Below are positions 57,641 to 64,000 of a stretch of DNA of 64,000 nucleotides, piece by piece; the first letter of the stretch is position 1; every line of letters begins with the position of its first letter. The position numbers and the translations under genes are program-made. Location: positions 22,501 to 86,500 of the forward strand of contig BQMJ01000022.1 in assembly GCA_025991245.1 (NCBI GenBank). Reading direction: 5' to 3'. Under the pieces are notes generated by a model, which was not told where the DNA came from, did not search any database, and saw nothing but the letters and a program-made list of their open reading frames with translations. This stretch comes from Galdieria partita (Eukaryota > Rhodophyta > Bangiophyceae > Galdieriales > Galdieriaceae).

Positions 57641-58183
57641 TTATAAGCTACTGGGAGTTGACTGCATATCCATTTCTCCTTTGATAGGACTTGGTTCTAA
57701 AGTAGTATCAATAATTTGTAGTATTCCCTAAAGATAAGTACTATCTTTAGAACGAGAGAGATTGAAACAAAAAATAGAAAATCCATCTTACTGCCATTTC
57801 CTCTTCAGTAAATCTCCTTTCACAGTCAAATAGAATACACATAAGTTGCAATATACTATTAGGTCTCTGGTTGGCGATCATTTGCAGCTCACCAACTGTC
57901 AACTGAAACTTTTCTAGTTGTGCAAACAAAGAGTGTAAACTAGAGTAGCTCTGTGTTCCTAGAAAAGTAATAATAAAAAAAGATATAAACAATGCTTCTG
58001 TTTTCAAAAGTTTCACTAACACTTACCAGCTGGAGTTTCTTGCAAGTATTTGGTCAATGGTACCGTCAACTGTTTCAAGTTATTTGGAAACTTGTGTTCT
58101 TTGGAGTTTTCGATATAATTTAGTGACCAGTCCAATACTTCTTGATTAGTTATCAATTCTTCTGTTGCTTGTAATATTTTCAT
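57641..58183 (-). CDS. CRCP: RNA polymerase III subunit RPC9 (CRCP, RPC17)
   Basis: Rpb4-like stalk subunit of Pol III, 136 aa. Exons 58183-58027, 57958-57792, 57727-57641, introns 68 and 64 bp. Family pattern: ELITNQEVLDW near the start, TKYLQETPAGTQS, LFAQLEKFQLTVGELQMIAN, then RPNSILQLMCILFDCERRF and EEEMAGILQII. It pairs with RPC8 to form the Pol III stalk. It lies 27 bp after the stop of the NHLRC2-like gene on the same strand. Confidence 0.85.
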
Positions 58184-58210
58184 ATTAGCTATAGATTTAC
58201 ACTTTTATTT

Positions 58211-60678
58211 TCAATAAAACCACCACGTAGGGAATCCAAACAAATGCAAAGTAGAAACAGTTCCGTTGTTATTCCAATCCATCCAACGAATGACGTGATT
58301 CTCTTGATCGACAATATACAAACGTTGTGAAATAGGATCCCATGCAACATCACAAGGACAATGAAATTTGGCATACTAATATAAATATCAAATATTTGTC
58401 AATTCACTCAAAATACATAAAACTAAGATATACCTTCTTAGGTCCATCTACATACCCCAACTGAGAGTCACCACATATCCATCTACAATCTCTTTGTATA
58501 GTATGAATACACTTTAGTTTATGATTAAATGTATCCGTTATGATTAACTGGTTATCATCCATATAACAAATTCCCATCGGTCTTTGTAAACGAACAGAGG
58601 AAGATACACCATTTCTATCTCCAAAACTAAATAGTGGCATTGTGATTCCAATAGAAACAAAATAAATATATATTTCTACTTACGCACTTAAATTGCCAGT
58701 AAAGATTGCATCTCCACCTACCAAAGTACCCACTTGATTCTTAGTCAAAGACAGCCATCTTACGATACTTGAATCGGAATCGACAATATACAATGTTCCA
58801 TCAGGAGAAACAGTAATTCCACTAGGAGCAGCCAACCTAGCCTAAACTCTAGTATTCATAAAATGACTCTAGTGAAATGGAATATATTTACTCGAGACAA
58901 ATCTCCTTCTGCATCTACATGACCCGAAGGATAACTCCCATTTCCACATATCAACTTGACTTCTCCTGAAGGATTCAAACTCCAAATCTATTATGCCATT
59001 TTGAATATATTCAATAAGACTATCATTCAATGATATGAATCATACCTCATTAGAACCTGCAGCTACTGTAAAAATAGTATTCTCATAAACTGCAACATCC
59101 ATTGGATATCGGAAAGTTCGTTCGGATAAGCCTAATTTTCATCAACGAATGGATAAATGAACTATTCAATAGCACTGTTTATACCTGAAAATGACAAAAC
59201 GCCAATACTTTTGGAATGGAGAACTGTAGTTCTTACTTGTCGTTGTTTCAAATGAGCAATTCTTATAGCATCATTCCATGTATCGGCAATAACCAACTCG
59301 TCATATTCTTCATTGTATACCATTCCTTGTGGATTACAAAATCTAGTCTCTTCAAAACTTCCATCCTTCCATCCCATACTTTCTCTTTCAGATAAGAGAA
59401 AATCATCTTCTACTCTCAATCCTCCAATTTGATCCAAAAATTGGCCTTCCAAAGTAACAATCAGTATTCTGTGATGGCCAGAATCAGCAATAAATAGTCG
59501 ACCTAAAGAAAAAACACAATCAACACAAATAATGATGTGCATCTGTCATTTGTAAGAAATAGACTTTGAGTACCATTTTTCAAGTCCAAAGCAATCTTCC
59601 CAGGTGAGCAAAGTGGTGAAGCACGCTCAATAGGATCCAAAGAAAACTTTGTAGTCTTGGCAATTGCTCCCTTTAAAAATGGATATTCTGAAAATGAATG
59701 AAGACTTGTCTTAATACAATCTTCCAAAAAATGGAGTTTGTTTTCTATTTCCCAAATATGAAAATACCGTTTGGAATGAATTCTATCGACACTCACTTGG
59801 AATAGCAAATAAAATATGATAAGTTGGATCCAATACAAGAATAGTAGGCCAATCCTTTGCACCAATTGATTTCCAAATTCGCCAATCCGAATCCAAGGTA
59901 CAAGGAAAGTTCATATCCAAATTCTATTTCAATCATAAAGACATATTATCAATATATACATATATATAGAGAGAGACCAAACCAACTACTTACTTCCAAA
60001 GCAATACGAACAAAATGCGAGTCAATCTCATAATCAAATTTGGGAGTATGAATAGCTACTATAGCAACTTGAGGATACGAAATGGATACTCTTTGTAAAA
60101 CTCGAATATAATCAGGATTAGAAATATCACTCGAACGCCATAAGAATGCAACAAGTAGTTTGTTATCCAACATGGGCGGAGGTTCTTCAACATTTATCCA
60201 ACGCAAAGTTGAAATATGCAATAAACGATATGCTCTTTGAACATTGCAAGTAAAATACCAAAGACTTTCCTTATCTGTTGGAATTCGATTTCTCAAATGT
60301 CCAAAGACAGCTACAAAGGAGAATCTTCTCAACAATTTGGAACGATGTAAGACAATTCCCAATGAAGTCACCAAAAACTGTACATCCATTATTCACTTGA
60401 ACGACTAAAAAGACAATTCCTACCAATCCTAAGAAAGCTCTGGTTGCTTCTCTTCTTGACACTGCCCAAGGATCAGACACCTGTTCACTGTGATTCTCTT
60501 GAATACTTGAACCAGAGACTGGATCTTCTGCAAGCTGTTCTCTGTGATCACTATCTTGTTGCATATCAAGAAGAAACAAGTTGTGTTGGACTTGATGATA
60601 TAGAGAAGACTTGGGTAAACGATAAGAGTATGACAAGTATCCATTGCAACGTAGTAGTTTCAAGTATCTAGAAAGCAT
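58211..60678 (-). CDS. NHLRC2: NHLRC2-like protein: thioredoxin-like domain plus NHL beta-propeller
   Basis: Exons on the minus strand: 60678-60424 (or from ATG 60792), 60377-59994, 59923-59797, 59744-59574, 59502-59185, 59131-59046, 58987-58892, 58841-58684, 58626-58434, 58375-58211; introns 46-71 bp. With ATG 60678 it has 650 aa, with 60792 it has 688 (human NHLRC2 726). MLSRYLKLLRCNGYLSYSYR looks like a targeting peptide, so the inner ATG is preferred. WINVEEPPPML opens the thioredoxin-like domain (KDWPTILVLDP follows), but the CxxC redox site is missing. NHL repeats follow (RLFIADSGHHRILIV, ELVIADTWNDAIRI, LYIVDSDSSIVR, QLIITDTFNHKL, LYIVDQENHVIR). The family acts in redox and cytoskeletal upkeep (plant SOQ1 is a relative). 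Confidence 0.87.
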
Positions 60679-60790
60679 ATTTTGGTGAACATTGAGACAT
60701 GGGTTCGATGAATAGTGATATTTGACAATACACAAAGTACCATCTATAAAGTTACTAAGAGGCCTTCCATCGAGAGTCAGTTGGTTCTTC

Positions 60791-63700
60791 ATGAAATCAT
60801 TTTCTGGGCAAAACAACAACTCTTCATTTTTATTGGCTTTCGGTTCTTCTTCTTGGTCTCATAGTGAAAACGGTCATCTTACTATGCATACAACCCATAT
60901 TCATTCTTCCAAATATTTCAAAGTACTTGTTCATGTTGTAGTTTGGGGACTCTTATTGGGTTTAGTTTATTGGTTTTGGAATACCTATTTCAATAGAACA
61001 AGTAACGGAAGAAATGCAGCAGGAGGACTACCGATAGGTGCAGCAACAGGAGCAGTGAAACATGATTGTCGCGATCCACTTTATAGAGATCCAACAGGTC
61101 CCATTCCGAGAGGTTCACAGTTTGTAGTTCGTCTTCGTTCGGCAGCAGGAGAATTGACAGCAGCTCAAGTCATATTTTATAACAGTGGACGTCAACAAGA
61201 ACAACTGATCTCAATGAATCTTACTAATGGAAACGCCAAATATGATTGGTGGGAAAGTACTTTATCTGCTGGACCCATCGAAGGTGTACTTTTCTATGCT
61301 TTTCGTTGTGTATGGAAAGGAGGAGAATTCTTTTATGTATATCAGAATAAGCCTTTTGGAGTGGGAACTGCTAAAACTGATTTTGGTCCTTGGGAGTCTC
61401 GTTGGAGTTTGGCAGTTTATAGTCCCGAATTTCAAACACCCAATTGGGTCAAAGATGCCGTAGCTTTCTATCATATATTCCCTGATCGATTCCGCAACGG
61501 TAATCTTTCCAACGATCCTAACAATCAAACAACTTTTTGTTATGGTCGTCGAATATTTCAACATCAGGAATGGAATGAATTGCCTTATGATCCTTCCATT
61601 CCCAATTCGCCTTTTCAGTATGCTTATGAAAATCAATATTATGGTGGTGACTTGAAAGGGATTTTGGATAAACTAGACTACTTGATTGATTTAGGTGTAG
61701 ATGTGATTTATTTGATGCCCATCTTTCAAAGTCCAAGTTGTCATGGTTATGATACTTCTTCTTGGGAAGATGTTGAAGAGAGATTGGGAGACAATGCATT
61801 ATTTGAAAACTTGGCACAAGTCATTCACTCTAAAGGAATGCATATCCTTTTAGATGGCGTTTTTGGTACTTCCAGCAGTGATTCGAAATATTTTGATCGA
61901 TTTCGTCGCTATTATCCTCCCACAAGAGGAGCTTGTGCTTTTCCTGATTCTCCTTATCATTCTTGGTATCAGTTCATTCCTTCAAAAGATGGTCCTTGTT
62001 ATGATCATCTTTGGTATGAGTCATGGTGGAGTGTTTATGAGAATCTTCCAGCTTTAGTAACCTACAGAAGAGAAGTTCAAGACTTTTTCTTTCGAGCCAA
62101 TGATTCCATTGCTAAGCGTTGGTGTCGAATTGCTGATGGTTTTCGATTGGATTCTCCTCAACAAATCAGTCATGAGTATTGGTCGGGTTTCCGAACAGCA
62201 GTAAAACAAGTCAAATCAGATGCCTTTATTGTTGGTGAAGCTTGGCATTGGTAAGTAATGAATTGAGAATTCTGATTAGAATATAAACCATTCAAGGACG
62301 GGAGATTATATCAACCATGGCTTTGAATGGGATTCCACTACAAACTATCAACTGATGACTTATGTGTTATCCTTTTGGAGAGACAGTCAATATTTAGATA
62401 ATGATCATATATGGGGACAGAATGATCCATTGTCTCCTATGAGTCCTTCTCAGTTTATATATACTATAGAACAACTTTCAGATTTATATGCTCCTGAAGC
62501 TTGGTATTCCATGTTGAATATGTTATCTAGTCATGATACCAGTCGAGCAGTCTTTGTCTTGGATCATCAGGCACAAAAGAATGATCCAAGTATCTTTCAT
62601 GAGGACTATGACTGGTCAGATGCTTTGGCTCGATTGCGAGGAGCATTTTCGTTACTTATGAGTTTGGCTGGAGTACCTATGATTTATTATGGAGATGAAG
62701 TTGGTTTAGTCGGTCCTCAGAATCTGGGAGTGACTCAGTTATGGGAAGACGATCCTTATTGTCGTCTTAGTTTTCCTTGGTTGGATGCAAGTGGAACTCC
62801 TTGGGCAAAACATTTAAGAACTGAACAAGGACAGAATATTACCCGCAGTCATGTTCAATTGTTATTAAAGGCGAGAAGAGAGATTCGAGCACTTCGAACG
62901 GGATCTATTCAACCTTTGGTTATGGATGACTCTAGAGGAATTTTAGTACTTCTTCGTGGTGATCCTCGAACTACGGATATTGCCATTGTAGCTATCAATC
63001 GAGGCAGGGAAGGTTGGAAAAAGAGACAACAAGTAAGAATCAACATTCGAAGTATCAACCTTCCAGAAGGATTAGGTTTTTATGATTTCATGGGTCAAGT
63101 GAAGGAACGTGTTGTATCGAATCCTCAAGATGGTTATATAAGGTTCAACCTGGAGCCTTGGGAGACTTGTATTTTAATTCCTGAAGATAAGAATGCCTGG
63201 AGAAAAGCTCTAGAAAGACGACCTCCAGCTCTCACAGGCTTGCAAGCTATAGTGGATCGAAATATGCATAGACCAAATACGACCGTAATCTTATCATGGG
63301 ATCCTGTTGCACCCCATGCAGATGGAACAGAAAGAAAAGTAATCTATGTTGTTAGCAGAAGTTTGTTATCAAGTCGAGGATTTGAAGTTGTGGGAGAAAC
63401 TTGGGATACCCAATGGAAGGATATTGTGGATTCCTTTTTAGCAGGAGAAGAGACACAACCACGACCTTTAGTTCCAGGAACAATTGGAGATACTTCTAAT
63501 GAAGCTCCCTCTTCTGAAGAATCCAATTCCCACAATCAGTCTCAGCCTTGGCCTTCAGATCAAGAACAAGGATATCCTGGAATTTTGTTTCCAAGGAAGT
63601 GGATTCCTAGTCATGCCAGAATTCGACTTGACTCGTTAGATAAGAATGATATGGTTAGCTATTCAAAAGTAGAATCGGGACAAGATATTTCCATTGGACA

Positions 63701-64000
63701 AAGTTTACTATTTCATGTTCGACATTGGATTAGAAGAGATGCCAACTCTGAGAGTAATAATAGTGGATTGGGAACTGAACGAACTATATATTATATGGTT
63801 GAAGCAATGGATACAGAAACCAAACTTCTCGGTGATGACACTGCCAATCCCTTATCGGTAAAAGTACCATTTATAAGCAGGAATGACCGACAATATAGTC
63901 AGCTTACAAAGAACTTGAGAGTTTCAACGCTTCCTTGGTTGTTAGGAGGTGTAATGGTATTATCCTTGTTGTTATGGACTATTATCCATAAGAGTCTTCC
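60791..64000 (+). CDS. membrane-anchored GH13 alpha-glucanase, amylopullulanase-like (runs off right edge)
   Basis: Exons 60791-62250 and from 62297 (46-bp intron); open at the window end, at least 1054 aa. ATG 60884 is an alternative start. Domains: a membrane anchor (about 43-67), an N-terminal Ig-like sugar-binding module (about 105-190), the GH13 barrel starting DAVAFYHIFPDRFRNG, a FnIII-like module after about residue 800, and a second membrane helix near the edge. Nucleophile D454 (GFRLDS), acid/base E483 (VGEAWHW) and the SSHDTSR block are present. Conserved region I is altered: DGVFGT (355-360) instead of DGVFNH. The domain set matches bacterial amylopullulanases (alpha-1,4 and/or alpha-1,6 glucan cleavage), so gene transfer from bacteria is suspected. 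Where it acts is unknown. Confidence 0.85.

Overview
This window looks like nuclear DNA of a cyanidiophyte red alga, most probably Galdieria. The grounds are low GC, very compact spacing, GT-AG (and a few GC-AG) introns of about 38-72 bp with most at 48-65 bp, a complete eukaryotic set of housekeeping genes, and nuclear genes for plastid maintenance (ClpP, a HCF107/MBB1-type psbB factor, a BSD2-type zinc protein). The genus is inferred from gene style and content; no database search was possible.

Layout. Positions 1-3940 hold the 5' part of an rRNA unit read on the minus strand: 18S, ITS1, 5.8S, ITS2 and about the first 1 kb of 28S, which runs off the left edge. Positions 3941-8945 are gene-poor: the upstream spacer of the rRNA unit, a CT repeat, and a patch (about 6.85-7.8 kb) that looks like a decayed gene. 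From 8946 to the right edge the DNA is packed with about 29 protein genes, alternating in strand, often less than 50 bp apart.

Gene order from the left: BSD2-like zinc protein, promethin/LDAF1-like lipid-droplet protein, eIF5B, plastid ClpP, CHMP5/VPS60, NIPA-type Mg transporter, aldo/keto reductase, TMEM62-type phosphoesterase, HAT1, R2R3-MYB, SPCS2, MIP18/CIAO2, DEAD-box helicase, HAT-repeat RNA factor, ACD11-like lipid transfer protein, GlnRS, a two-lipoyl 2-oxoglutarate dehydrogenase E2, VTI1 SNARE, a protein with two BRK-like motifs, a SAP mini-protein, a hotdog thioesterase, mitochondrial uL22, RPN12, an RRM protein, a 3664-residue VPS13, eIF2B-epsilon, a complex I ESSS-like subunit, RPC9, NHLRC2-like protein, and a membrane-anchored GH13 amylopullulanase-like enzyme that runs off the right edge. 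Exon structures were read by hand; nearly all joins keep frame and family alignment, which cross-checks them.

The genes do not form one pathway. Themes are translation (rRNA, eIF5B, eIF2B-epsilon, GlnRS, uL22m), membrane contact and vesicle traffic (VPS13, VTI1, CHMP5, lipid transfer, lipid droplet), and organelle upkeep. I found no convincing novel multi-gene system. The most interesting points are the GH13 enzyme with an altered conserved region I and bacterial-style architecture, the two-lipoyl E2, the C-terminal UBA on VPS13, an SKL tail on a membrane protein, the paired BRK-like motifs, and extreme gene packing with interleaved stop codons. No transposon, virus-like element, CRISPR array or tRNA was recognised.
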